From: Prorocentrum cordatum
Taxonomy: Eukaryota > Sar > Dinophyceae > Prorocentrales > Prorocentraceae
NCBI GenBank assembly: GCA_963575745.1
Contig: CAUYUJ010018492.1
Coordinates: 10,001 to 35,000 of the forward strand
Direction of reading: 5' to 3'
Length of the DNA stretch: 25,000 nt
A program made the translations under genes and the position numbers. The notes beneath the pieces were generated by a model. It was not told the DNA's origin. It made no database searches and saw only the letters and a program-made list of their open reading frames with translations. Of this stretch, positions 15,576 to 24,035 are shown in pieces; position 1 is the first letter of the stretch, and every line of letters begins with the position of its first letter.

Positions 15576-15996
15576 TCTCAAGAGAACCCAAACGCACGTA
15601 TTCCGCATACGTGTTCTGGACGTGCACCCCGGGAAGCGAAGGGAATCCACGGATCGGGAAGTTCCCCCCCGAAACCTGCGGTCACTCCGCTCGATTCGGC
15701 GACGGAGCGCGCCGATGATGCACGGACACGACGCCCGTCGCCAATCCACATGTTTGCGACTCCTCGAGTACCGGGCGGTCTGGCCGGCCAGCTCCCCCAT
15801 CAGCTCCGCCACCTGCCTGGAGAGCGCGAAGATTGCTACTTGCGAGGAAGCGCGACCCACCGTCGCTGGTCTGAACGAATTCCCGCATGGGGGCTCAGAA
15901 ACCAGGGGGCCCCCCCTTAACCCCCGCAGCCCCGCCCCCCACCCCTCCCCCCGGGAAAAGTGGGGGGGTCTGGGACCCACTCCTCCCGGGAGCACT
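15576..15996 (-). other. Spacer with one small coiled-coil exon candidate (15760-15816)
   Basis: On the minus strand a pyrimidine-rich acceptor (CGCGCTCTCCAG) ends at 15817 and is followed by a frame reading QVAELMGELAGQTARYSR, a short helix resembling the coiled-coil segments near 23.8 and 24.4 kb. Where the exon would end is unclear. The right part (15905-15990) is C- and G-rich, with GGGGGTCTGGGACCCAC, and is mirrored by similar sequence after 16553. Confidence 0.3.
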
Positions 15997-16057
15997 ACGA
16001 CGACGACGACGGCGACGACGACGATGACGACGGCGACGACGGCGACAACGACGACGA

Positions 16058-16118
<61 letters not shown>

Positions 16119-16126
16119 AACGATAC
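15997..16126 (+). repeat. (ACG)n triplet array
   Basis: About 43 triplets of ACG with GGC and GAT variants. On the plus strand one frame is poly-Asp. It forms the left arm of an inverted arrangement with the CGT array at 16338-16552. Confidence 0.95.
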
Positions 16127-16337
16127 TCTGCTCAGCTCTGTTCCACTCTTTTCTATTTCTGCTCTACTCTACCCATCTACTCCTCTCTACTCTACTCTAC
16201 TCTACTCTACTCGAATATGATCTACACATCCTTACTCTACTCTACCCTACCGTATCCCACCGTACTCTACTCGACTCTACTCTAAACTCTACTCTACTCC
16301 TTTGATACTCTAGTTAAATATACGCCTATTTTACTCT
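16127..16337 (+). repeat. (CTCTA)n pentamer array
   Basis: Imperfect CTCTA / TCTAC repeats with ACCC and GATA variants, all pyrimidine-rich on the plus strand. It sits between the two complementary triplet arrays. Confidence 0.9.
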
Positions 16338-16511
16338 GCTCGTCGTCGTCGTCGTCGTCGTCGTCTCGTCGACGTCGGCGTCGTCGTAGTCATTGCCGTT
16401 GGCGTCGTGCATCGTGCATCGTGCATCGTGCTTCGCGCGTCGTGCGTCGTGCGTCGTCGTCGTCGTCGTGCGTCGTGCGTCGTGCGTCGTGCGTCGTGCG
16501 TCGTGCGTCGT

Positions 16512-16550
<39 letters not shown>

Positions 16551-16552
16551 TT
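16338..16552 (+). repeat. (CGT)n array with embedded CATCGTG and CGTCGTG variants
   Basis: Triplet CGT blocks at both ends enclose 7-base-period runs of CGTGCAT (about 16408-16432) and CGTCGTG (16440-16510). It is the complement of the ACG array to the left, so the two could pair as a long hairpin with the pentamer array in the loop. Confidence 0.9.
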
Positions 16553-17201
16553 GCGGGGGAGGGGGGTTCTCTGGACTCCCACCGACAATCTTCGTGGGGG
16601 GGGGGCTCACCTGGACCCCACCCCCACTGAGCTTCCCAGGGGAGGGGTCCCGGACCCCCTCACGAATTATTCCCCTGGGGAGAGGGGGAGGGAGGGGGGG
16701 GGGTTCTGGACCCCCTCCCTCAGTCCCCCATGTTTTGTTTTTGTTGCTGTTGGAGGGGAGGAGGCCTCGAGCACCTCCCCCCGTGCCAGCAGTGGCATGC
16801 AGCGCTCTTTGGCGTGCGTGCCCAGGCCTCCCCTGGCCGCGAAGGAAACGGCAAAAACCACAGCGGGAGAAACAACAGAAACAACAACACACTACTGGGT
16901 GGGTGAAACGCAGGGAGGCGGGGGAGAAGGGAGGAGGGGGAGGAGGAGAGGAGAGAGGAGGAACGAGGGGACCGTCTCTTCAAAACGAGGACCCAACACC
17001 ACAGGATGGTTGGGAAAAAACACAGCGGGAGGAGCCCGTGCTCTTTCTCCTCCCGGGTCTAGCACGGGCGCGCTCGGGGCTGGAAGGGGGACCTCGCGCC
17101 GATGGCGTCACGGCGGGGGGGTGCGCTCTGGGAGCGCCGTCTGGGAACGGGTCGGAAACGCACGCAAGGCCAGCCAGCATCAGCATGTAAGCAGGGGCCT
17201 G
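16553..17201. other. G-run-rich stretch, no gene supported
   Basis: Repeated runs of four or more G with TCTGGACCCC and CTGGACTCCC words, especially at 16553-16730. These could form G-quadruplexes. CTGGACCCC occurs in several copies. Beyond 16760 the sequence is mixed, with a GGAGGGGGAGGAGGAG run near 16930-16965. Open frames have no domain. Confidence 0.5.
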
Positions 17202-17381
17202 CAGGAGGAGGAAGAGGAGGAGGAGGAGGAGGAGGAGGAAGAGGAGGTGGAGGAGGGGGAGGAGCAGGAAGAGGAAGAGGAGGAGGAGGAGGAGGAGGAG
17301 GAGGAGGAGAAAGAGGAAGAGGAGGAGGAGGAGGAGGAGGAGGAAGAAAAGGAAGAGGAGGAGGAGGAGGAGAAGGAGGAG
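17202..17381 (+). repeat. (GGA)n purine array
   Basis: About 180 bases of GGA with GAAGA, GTGGA and AGAAAGA interruptions, purine on the plus strand. It is the longest of the purine arrays, together with 23456-23633. Confidence 0.95.
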
Positions 17382-17439
17382 CATGGGAATGAGTCGGCGC
17401 AGTGTAGTGGACTGCTGACAGTAGCAGCGAGCAGCGGAC

Positions 17440-17830
17440 ATGGCGCCCGCGACCACCAAGAAGCGCGTGCACACCACAGTGCGTGCGCACACCACAGGTC
17501 GTGACGCAGCTGCATATGTGCACCACAGCGCCTGCGCACTTCGCAGCGCACGTGTTCACCGCAGTACTTGTGGACATCACTGCGTACACAACTATGAATG
17601 CGCACACCACGGCGCCCTTGTACACGCAGCAGCTTGTGCGTGCACAACAGCGCCTGTGTACAACACGCTGCTTGTGCAACCGCAGCAGCCGCGTGCAACT
17701 CAGCGCCTGGTGCCTGCGTGCACCACAATGCCTGTGTACAACACAAGGCCTGTGTACACCTCCAAGGTCCCGACAGGGGTCCAAACTCTGGAGGATCGTG
17801 GTTGTCCGAACCTGACAGCCTTCATATAAA
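17440..17830. repeat. GTGTACACCACAACGCC-type repeat, dense block
   Basis: Words such as GTGTACAACAC, CACCACAGCGCCTG and TGCGCACACCAC recur every 15-25 bases. The right end (GTCCAAACTCTGGAGGATCGTGG in pieces) matches the ends of the longer units further right (AAACT...AAAATCGTG). This is a first, irregular copy of the 220-265-bp unit. Confidence 0.8.
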
Positions 17831-18048
17831 AGTTATCCCACCAGCTCCTCAGGGCCCGTTCCTCCCCTTCGGGGAGGTATTTACCCCTCCCCCTTCCCCC
17901 CCTCCATGGGTCTGGACGTGGGGGCGGCTGGTAGTCAGAGCGTCCAAGAGGGCATCGGCGAGAAGGCAAACATCAGCGATTCTGCATAGGCTTGGGCCCC
18001 ATCTTGGCCTCGTGGGGGCGGGGTCGTGATTGAGGACTTCGTTGATCG
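17831..18048. other. Spacer, nothing recognised
   Basis: Mixed sequence between two repeat types. No gene or repeat relation beyond a short CCAAGAGGGC word is seen. Confidence 0.4.
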
Positions 18049-18345
18049 ATCGCCTCCAAGATGGCCCCAAGACGACCCGACATGCTCCCAAGAGAGCCCC
18101 CAGCGTACCCCAAGAGGCGCCCAAGAGGCCCCCCAAAGGCCCCAAGAGGCCTCCATGCGGCCCCCAAGCGGCCCCGGAGAGGCACCCAGAACGTCCCAAG
18201 AGGCTCCGAAGACCGTGAAGACGCCCCCAAAACGTCCCAAGAGACCTCCAAGAGGCCCCCAAGGGGCCAAAGGAGGCCCCGAAGAACCGCCAGGAGGCCC
18301 CCAGGATGCCCCAGAAAGTCTCCAAGAAGCCTCTGGCCCACGGAG
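18049..18345. repeat. CCCAAGAGG-type cryptic repeat array 2
   Basis: This is the same sequence type as 15353-15575, with CCAAGAGGCC, CCCCAAGACG and CCAGGAGGCCCC variants. Unit length drifts between about 9 and 12 bases, so there is no fixed period. Confidence 0.85.
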
Positions 18346-18419
18346 ACTCCCCGAGTTCTCCAAACCAAACGATGCCGCGCTCTCCCCGATAAGGGCAGCT
18401 CCCCTGCAACGCGACGCGT

Positions 18420-19150
18420 TAAGAACGTGTGATTCGAGTGGTCCCCATGAATTTTGGGCCCACAATGGCTGCGGGCACTACAGCGCCCGTGTACACCACA
18501 ACGCCTGGCGCCTGCGACCACCATTACGCCTGGGTGCGCCACAACGCCTGTGTACATCCCCATGGCCCGGACGAGTCCCAACATCCGGGCCCGAGCCGAT
18601 CGATTCCAATGTATGAAAGATCTGTGATCATTCATGTTGTTGGCCCGGAAAACTGTTCACCCTGTATTTTGGGCATTCGGTGCAGCGTGCACCACAACGC
18701 CTGTGTACAACACGCTGCTTGTGCAACCACGGCGGCCGTGCGCATCATAGCACCTGGCGCCTGCGACCACCACAGTGCATGTACACATCACATCACAAAT
18801 CCAGTGTACACCACCAGGGCCTCGACGAGGCCCAGACCCTGCAAAATCATGATGAGTCCGAATGTGTCGAATTCATAATCTGGAATGTGTGTGATCATTG
18901 AATATGCTGGCCTGGAAGACGGTCCACAGTGCATTTAGGGCCCGCGGTGTACGCTGCTTGTCCAACCACGGCAGCCGTGTGCACCAAAGCGCCTGAGTTT
19001 GATGCCTGTGTGCACCACAATGCATGTGTACACCCCTGGGCTACGACGAAGCCCAAACTTTTTAAAATCGTGGTGGATCAGAAGCGATTGAATTCAATAT
19101 GTACACTGTGCGTAATCATCGAAACCAGAAAATCCGAGCCCAGAAACTCC
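18420..19150 (+). repeat. Three tandem units of a 220-265-bp repeat
   Basis: Each unit has, in order: TGTGATCATT-type start, GGCCTGGAA, TTTGGGC, a CACCACAACGCCTGTGTACA block, ACGCTGCTTGTGCAACCACG, GGCGCCTGCGACCACCA, a GTGTACACC block, GACGAGGCCCA, AAAATCRTG and a T-rich end. Starts fall near 18626, 18890 and 19107. More units occur at 21800-22260. Units are well diverged. Confidence 0.85.
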
Positions 19151-19335
19151 ACCACCGTGCCGCGAGGCGCGACGTGGAGTTTTCTCCAGGTCCTCATGCG
19201 TCCTCTGTTCTCTGTGCTCAGGACTCTAGGACTATAGTATTCTAGGGACTGGGGCCCCAGAATCTTGAAGTTCGTGCGCGTTTCTGCGCGCTTTTGGGCG
19301 GCCCTGCATGAATTTTCCAGATGCCAGCAGGCCCC
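19151..19335. other. Spacer, nothing recognised
   Basis: Sequence between the tandem units and the third CCCAAGAGG array; no feature seen. Confidence 0.4.
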
Positions 19336-19812
19336 GAGATGGACCAGGAGGGCCTCAGAAAACGCCCAAGAGGGTCCAAGAGGCCTCCAAGATAGCCCAA
19401 GAGCGCTCCAAGATGCCCAAGATGGCACCAAGAAGGCCCAAGAGGTCCCAAAGAAGCCCCAAGAGCGCTCCAAGAGGACCCCCAAGAGGGCCCAAAGAGG
19501 CACACATCATTGATTGTCCTTGTGTTTTTCAATGTTGCTCGCGTTCTCGCGTTTTCGGGTTTCCGACGCTTAGATGGCCCCAGAGGCCCCCAAGACCGCC
19601 CCAAGACGGCCCATCAGGCCCCCAAGAGGGCCCCAACATGGTCCAAGAGGGCCCCAAAACGACCCAAGAGGCGCCCAAGAAGGGCCCAAGAGCCTTCCGC
19701 TCCAAGATTCCCAGAATGCCCCACGAGGCCCCCTAAGAGCCCCCCCAGAGGCCCCACGAGGCCCCCAAGAGGCCCAAGACGATGCCCAGGAGGTCTCCCA
19801 ACGGCCCCCAAG
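19336..19812. repeat. CCCAAGAGG-type cryptic repeat array 3, with a short unique gap
   Basis: Two blocks (19336-19500 and 19572-19812) of CCAAGAGG, CCCCAAGACC and CCACGAGGCCCC units are split by about 70 bases of unrelated T-rich sequence. It passes directly into a GAATCG array. Confidence 0.85.
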
Positions 19813-19823
19813 GGCAGACGACA

Positions 19824-19998
19824 GCTGCATCGAATCGAAACATCGAATCGAATCGGAACCAGCATCGAATCGGAGCGCATCGGGCGGCCATCGGATCGAC
19901 ATCGAATCGGAATGCCTGGGCGCTGCATCGAATCGATTCGAAATCGAAATATAATCGGTTGCAAGTCGGTAGCGCAAGCCGAATCGAAATCGAATCGG
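19824..19998 (+). repeat. GAATCG-type array 1
   Basis: Words CATCGAATCG, GAATCGGA and GAAATCGAAT recur throughout with GC-rich interruptions. It is closely similar to 21087-21217. In both places it directly adjoins a CCCAAGAGG array. Confidence 0.85.
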
Positions 19999-20145
19999 AA
20001 TCTGCTAGCCCCAACCGTGCCCACGCCCCGCGCCTGGCCTAGCTTGCGCCTACCTCCGGCCTAGCCTAGCTTGTGCCTAGCACATCCTAGCCCGAACCGA
20101 GCATACGCCGATTTTTCTGTGTTTTACCTATTAATTCTGCTGCCC

Positions 20146-20625
20146 CTCTGGAGCGCCTCTGGGCCACCCGAAAACGCATTTTTCGAGGCCTGAAAAATTG
20201 CTTTTCTCTCCTCGGGGCCTTCGACGCCTCCGGGGAGCCTCCGGAGCTCCCAGGAGCCGAAAACTGATTTTTCGAGGCCTGAAACATTGTTTTTCCCTCT
20301 CCGGGGCCTTCGGCGCCTCCGGGGAGCTTCCGGAGCTCCCGGGAGCCGAAAACGCATTTTTCGAGGCCGGAACAATTGTTTTTCTCTCCCTGGGGCATTC
20401 GGCGGCTCCGGGGAGCCTCTGAAGCTTCCAGGAGCCGAAAACGCATTTTTCGAGGCCTGAAAAATTGTTTTTCTCTCCCCGGGGCCTCCGGCGCCTCCGG
20501 GGAGCCTCTGGAGCTCCCGGGAGCCGAAAACGCATTTTTCGAGGCCTGAAAAATAGTTTTTCTCTCCCCGGGGCCTCCGGCGCCTCCGGGGAGCCTCTGG
20601 AGCTCGCGCCTCCAGGGAGCCTCCA
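20146..20625 (-). repeat. 89-bp tandem repeat, five units
   Basis: The marker GCATTTTTCGAGGCC (or TGATTTTTCGAGGCC) begins near 20175, 20264, 20353, 20442 and 20531, exactly 89 bases apart each time. Each unit also has TTTTTCTCTCC, CGGGGCCTTCGGCGCCTCCG in pieces and a GGAGCTCCCGGGAGCC near-palindrome. The minus strand is open in all three frames, and because 89 is not a multiple of three the encoded text cycles every three units. No start or flanking coding supports a protein. Confidence 0.95.
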
Positions 20626-20685
20626 ACAACGCGCCACTGCGCACATCCGGCCAATCAGTCAACCAACCTCCTTGCTCCTGCTTCT
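20626..20685. other. Short spacer
   Basis: About 60 bases between the 89-bp array and the TCC array; nothing recognised. Confidence 0.4.
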
Positions 20686-20779
20686 GCTGCTCCTCCTCCT
20701 CCTGCTCCTCCTCCTCCTGATCCTCCTCCTCCTCCTCCTCCTCCTCCTCCTCCTCCTCCTCCTCCTCCTCTTCCTCCTT
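20686..20779 (-). repeat. (TCC)n pyrimidine array
   Basis: TCC repeats with TGC and GAT interruptions. Unlike the other long purine/pyrimidine arrays in this window, the purine strand here is the minus strand. Confidence 0.95.
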
Positions 20780-21086
20780 TTCAACGGGAAAAGCCAAGCG
20801 GCGTCGGATCGGCGCGAATCCGTGGGCAGCGAAGCCGAACTGGAAACCGGCGGATTCGATCCCCTGGGCCGGCACGAGGCGCCAGCGAGGCGCCCGCGGC
20901 GAAACCGAATCAACCGAAGTAACCGAAGAGGGCGCGACGACGCAAGGACTCCGCAACAACCGAACCGACCGAACCGATCGATTCTGACCGACACCGACGC
21001 AACCGAACCGACCGGTTCGCGGCCGTCCATGTGGATTATGCCAAAGTCAGAGGAGGGGAGCATGAGGGGAGCCCGGGGGGGGCGGC
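20780..21086. other. Stretch rich in CCGAACCGA words
   Basis: AACCGA and ACCGAACCGACCG words recur at 20905-21015, an irregular hexamer-like repeat related in style to the nearby GAATCG array. No gene is supported. Confidence 0.5.
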
Positions 21087-21217
21087 GCATCGAATCGAAA
21101 TCGAATCGGATCGAGATCGAATCGAAATCGAATCGGTTTCAACCTGCGCCGAGTCGAATCGACATCGAATCGGAATTGGGCGCGCCCGCATTGGATCGAA
21201 TCGATCGAATCGGAATG
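21087..21217 (+). repeat. GAATCG-type array 2
   Basis: The same word set as 19824-19998 (ATCGAATCGAAATCG, GAATCGGAAT). A short CCCAAGAGG-type block follows it at 21238-21300. Confidence 0.85.
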
Positions 21218-21237
21218 ATTCCAGAAGGGGCCTCAAC

Positions 21238-21300
21238 ACTGCCTCCAAGAGGCCCCCGAGAGGCCTTCCACGATACCCGAACGAACCTCCGAGAGGTCTC
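21238..21300. repeat. CCCAAGAGG-type cryptic repeat array 4 (short)
   Basis: CTCCAAGAGGCCCCCGAGAGGCC and similar words in pieces, about 60 bases. It adjoins GAATCG array 2 as array 3 adjoins array 1. Confidence 0.65.
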
Positions 21301-21377
21301 CAACCCACAACCTTTGGCACGGTGGCTCGATTCCCCGCTTCCTGTTCTCGTGCCACAAGGATGCCCGGCGTGCTAGA

Positions 21378-21575
21378 TCCTACGGTTAAGTCGGGCGTGT
21401 CCCTCTACAGGAGGAAAATTCAAAAATAGTAAAGATATAGTCTTGGGACGATTTTAAAACTATGTTTGAACAGTTGTTCCATATTGTTTGACTAGCTGTA
21501 ACTTCTCGTCCAAAATTTAATCCTACTGGCCCGGTTTTCCCTAATTAGGGGGACAGGCCCGACCTAATCCTACTG
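21378..21575 (+). mobile_element. Family A short TIR element with 8-bp target duplication
   Basis: The element proper is 21386-21567 (182 bp). It starts TTAAGTCGGGCGTGTCCC and ends GGGGACAGGCCCGACCTAA. The flanks are TCCTACGG (21378-21385) and TCCTACTG (21568-21575), seven of eight matching. The right interior holds an extra TAATCCTACTGGC copy near 21522 that resembles the right flank, so a nearby duplication has affected this end. Confidence 0.85.
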
Positions 21576-21587
21576 GCTTGGTTGTTT

Positions 21588-21780
21588 GGGGGCGGTCAAG
21601 AGGGGGGCGTCCAAGAGGAGGGGGGCGCAAATCATGGCCAGCGGCATGTGCGCGGCCCAAAAAGGGGGGCCGGGGACGTATCGAAATTAGAAGAGGCGCC
21701 ATGAAATCTGGGGAGATATTATGGCCCCCGCCATGAGATCCACCCGCCCCTTAGTCATCACCCCCCTCTTGGCCGCCCCT
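21588..21780. mobile_element. Foldback unit with 20-bp inverted ends
   Basis: The arms 21588-21607 (GGGGGCGGTCAAGAGGGGGG) and 21761-21780 are inverted repeats matching at 18 of 20 positions. The interior includes two similar CGCCATGARATC words in direct orientation. It lies right next to the family A copy. There is no target duplication, so mobility is inferred only from structure. Confidence 0.55.
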
Positions 21781-21799
21781 GACAAAAAAACATTCCCCT

Positions 21800-22260
21800 G
21801 GGGCTTCTGCCTGACGTTTTAAGTTTCTGGCCTGGGTCACTGTCCCCCCTGTAATTTGGTCCCTCAATGCCTGCATGCATTACAACGCCTGTGTACAACA
21901 CGATACCTGTGCAATCGTCGCAACCGTGTGCACCACAACGCCTGGCGCCTGCGACCATCACAGCGTCCGTGCACACCACAAAGCCTGTGTAATTACACCC
22001 ACTGGACCCCACGGTGTCCAAACTCCTGAAAATCGTGATGAATCCGAGTCTATCAACTTCAGCATGTACGTGTGTTATTTGTGATAATTGATTTTTCTGG
22101 CCTGGGACACGGTCATTCTCCCCCTGCACTTTGGGCTCGCAGTGCCTGCGTACACCACAGCCACTGTGAATTCCACAGCGCTTTTGTACTAACAAAAAGC
22201 CAGTGTACACAGCAATGCATGTATACACCACAGCGCTGGCAGCTACGAGCGCCGCGCTAC
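21800..22260 (+). repeat. Two more units of the 220-265-bp repeat
   Basis: Units start near 21815 and 22095 with GGCCTGGG, and carry the CACCACAACGCCTGGCGCC, GCGACCA, GTGTCCAAACTCCTGAAAATCG (in pieces) and TTGTGATAATTGATTTT blocks seen at 18420-19150. They are separated from that cluster by about 2.6 kb of other repeats. Confidence 0.8.
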
Positions 22261-23087
22261 GACCACCTCACCAGTGCCTCGGAGCGACAGAGAAACACTG
22301 GGTCCCTGAGAGCACCGCAAGCGCATGCGCGCCGCATTATTTCGCGAATGCCACCGCATGCCTGTGAACACAAGTATATAGACTGCAAGCGCTACAAGAC
22401 GAACGCGGTCGCCGGAGGACGACCGCCGTGACATGATCTGGGCTGGTTGGGGGGGGGCGGGGCCGACCACGCCCGTCATCGCCCAAACGGGGAAAAGACA
22501 AACTCGATGCTGTTTTGCTATCTTCGGCCTCTGAGGGCACTCGCTGGTGGACGCCTTGACCGTCAAAAAAGGCTCAGAATCAAAAGGCAATCCCAGGAAA
22601 CTGGTCGGGACTTTCGGGTACCACGAGCTCCTTAATAAGCGCCGGAGGGGCGTCACCACCGCCGACAGCCCCACATCGACCCCCGTCGCGGGCAGCCACC
22701 GCGCGCCGAAGGCGCTCCGACCCCCGTTGCGGCGCGACGACGAGGCGAGGTTGACCCCCGGCGGGGGGTACCCCCCCACGCTTATCAAGAAACCCAGGGG
22801 ACCCCGTGTGGAAACATCGGAACGTCGCATGCGCGGAAACACACCCGCCGCCCCTGGCCAGGACTGTGTGCTGGGCGCACGGGTGGGCCTGCCCAGGGGC
22901 GGTGGGTGTGCACCCAGACCTCCGACGTCTTGACTTTCCCAGCACGGCGGGCTCGCGTCGTGACACCCTGCGCGTTGGCTCCTGACACCACGTGGATTGT
23001 TCAACCTTGAACGGCCGGCGGCCCTCCGATCGCCGGATCGTTTCATATTGGCCGATTCTGGGCCACTGGCGACGCTCAGCCTTGAAC
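22261..23087 (-). other. Unassigned region with a long minus-strand open frame
   Basis: A minus-strand frame of 294 codons is open from 23127 to 22243. Parts look protein-like (GFLISVGGYPPPGVNLASSS, TSFLGLPFDSEPFLTVKAS), but no family is recognised and the frame runs into a foldback element at one end and a repeat unit at the other. At this GC content long open frames arise by chance. A small AAGAAACCCAGGGGACCCC word near 22790 recalls family D. Confidence 0.25.
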
Positions 23088-23242
23088 TAGGGGGCCACAT
23101 GCGAACCCTACCCCTGCCCCCCACCACTGCGGAGAGGGAGGGAGGGGTTCACTTCGCTCGGGAGCTCTCGAACGAAAAGAACCCCACCCTCCCCCTCAGA
23201 AATCGTGGGGGGTAGGGGTAGGGTTCGCATGTGGCCCCCTAT
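23088..23242. mobile_element. Foldback element with 37-bp near-perfect inverted ends
   Basis: Arms 23088-23124 and 23206-23242 differ at one position. The outer words are TAGGGGGCCACATGCG and CGCATGTGGCCCCCTA. The interior is also largely self-complementary (GAGGGAGGGAGGGGTTC against GAACCCCACCCTCCC), so nearly the whole 155 bp can fold. No target duplication was found. The high arm identity suggests recent origin or gene conversion between arms. Confidence 0.8.
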
Positions 23243-23455
23243 GAGCGCTCCCAGCGGGGTCGCGGCGAGTCGACACGACGCAAACCTGCCGTACGTTGTC
23301 CCCGGACCCCTTCCCCGGGACCGGACTACTTCCCAGGGACCGGTTTCTCGTCCAGGCTCGCTTTCTGACGGCCTTGCGAAGGCCCCCGGGATGCCGAAAA
23401 CGACGAGGAGCGCCCCCTGTCAGGAATTGTTCAACACGCTGGCCCGAATGCCAGG
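23243..23455. other. Spacer, nothing recognised
   Basis: Contains CCCCGGACCCCTTCCCCGGGACCGG-type short repeats in pieces (CCGGACC, GGGACCGG), with no gene support. Confidence 0.4.
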
Positions 23456-23633
23456 TGAAGGAGGAGCAGGAGGAGGAGGAGGAGGAGGAACAGGAGGAGG
23501 AGGAGGAGGAGGAGGATCAGGAGGAGGAGGAGGAACAGGAGGAGGAGGAGGAGCAGGAGGAGCAGGAGGAGCAGGAGGAGGAGGAGGAGGAGGAGCAGGA
23601 GGAGGAGGAGAGGAGGAGGAGAGGAGGAAGAGA
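23456..23633 (+). repeat. (GGA)n purine array with GCA interruptions
   Basis: About 180 bases of GGA with regular GAGCAGGAG and GAACAGGAG variants, purine on the plus strand. Confidence 0.95.
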
Positions 23634-23699
23634 ACACTCCACCACTCCTGCCCCCTGGGGTGTGACTCTCGTCCCCCGGCTGCCTCGACTTCTGAGTCA

Positions 23700-23805
23700 T
23701 CTCCGTGCTCGTGGCAGCGGCCTGGGCGCGTTCCTCCAGCTCCGCGACCCGCCTCTGCGCTGCGCCCAGGGCGCTCGCGTGCTCCCGGGCCATCGCGTCC
23801 CGCTC
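23700..23805 (-). CDS. Candidate coiled-coil exon with good acceptor site
   Basis: On the minus strand the sequence CTCTCCCTTTGCAG, a pyrimidine tract plus CAG, ends at 23806 and is followed in frame by ERDAMAREHASALGAAQRRV and then AELEERAQ. Charged and hydrophobic residues alternate with a heptad-like pattern, so a coiled coil is likely. A clear donor is not visible; dinoflagellate introns often use GC or other variant donors. The frame later runs into poly-Leu/poly-Ser from the GGA array, which cannot all be exon. The protein family is unknown. Confidence 0.45.
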
Positions 23806-23894
23806 CTGCAAAGGGAGAGCTCAAACTTTGCCGTCGTTCGGACGTCCTTTTGGTAGGTGGGTCTCTCAAGCTCTCCGCCGCCTCTGGCGGTGTG

Positions 23895-24035
23895 CGTTGC
23901 GAGCAGGAACGCAGCAACGCAACAGGAAAGTGCGGCATTGACAGCGTAGCTCCGCACACGTGACAAATGCTAACGAGCAGGAACACAGCACAGCCCCAGG
24001 ATAGCGAGGCATTGACAGTGTAGCCCCGTGCACTT
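23895..24035. repeat. 74-bp tandem duplication
   Basis: GAGCAGGAAC occurs at 23901 and 23975, and GGCATTGACAG at 23934 and 24008, both 74 bases apart. Two diverged copies are present. They lie in the presumed intron between the two coiled-coil exon candidates. Confidence 0.85.

Noticed and set aside
15960-16588. Poly-Asp and Arg/Thr/His repeat frames
   Set aside because: They are translations of triplet and pentamer microsatellites.
17059-17784. Minus-strand Cys/His-rich frame resembling a metal-binding repeat protein
   Set aside because: The Cys/His text results from CACCACAACGCC-type DNA repeats, shifts frame between units and runs into poly-Pro/Leu from the GGA array.
17935-18635. Minus-strand Trp/Gly/Leu repeat frames (GPLGG, GASWG) as structural proteins
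   Set aside because: All three frames are open and similar in character, unit length drifts and there are no unique flanks, so this is low-complexity DNA.
20146-20625. CRISPR array
   Set aside because: Units are contiguous 89-bp copies without alternating unique spacers, in a eukaryotic context with no cas-like gene.
22243-23127. 294-codon minus-strand frame as a gene
   Set aside because: No recognisable motif, one end lies in a foldback element and the other in a repeat unit; kept only as a low-confidence region.
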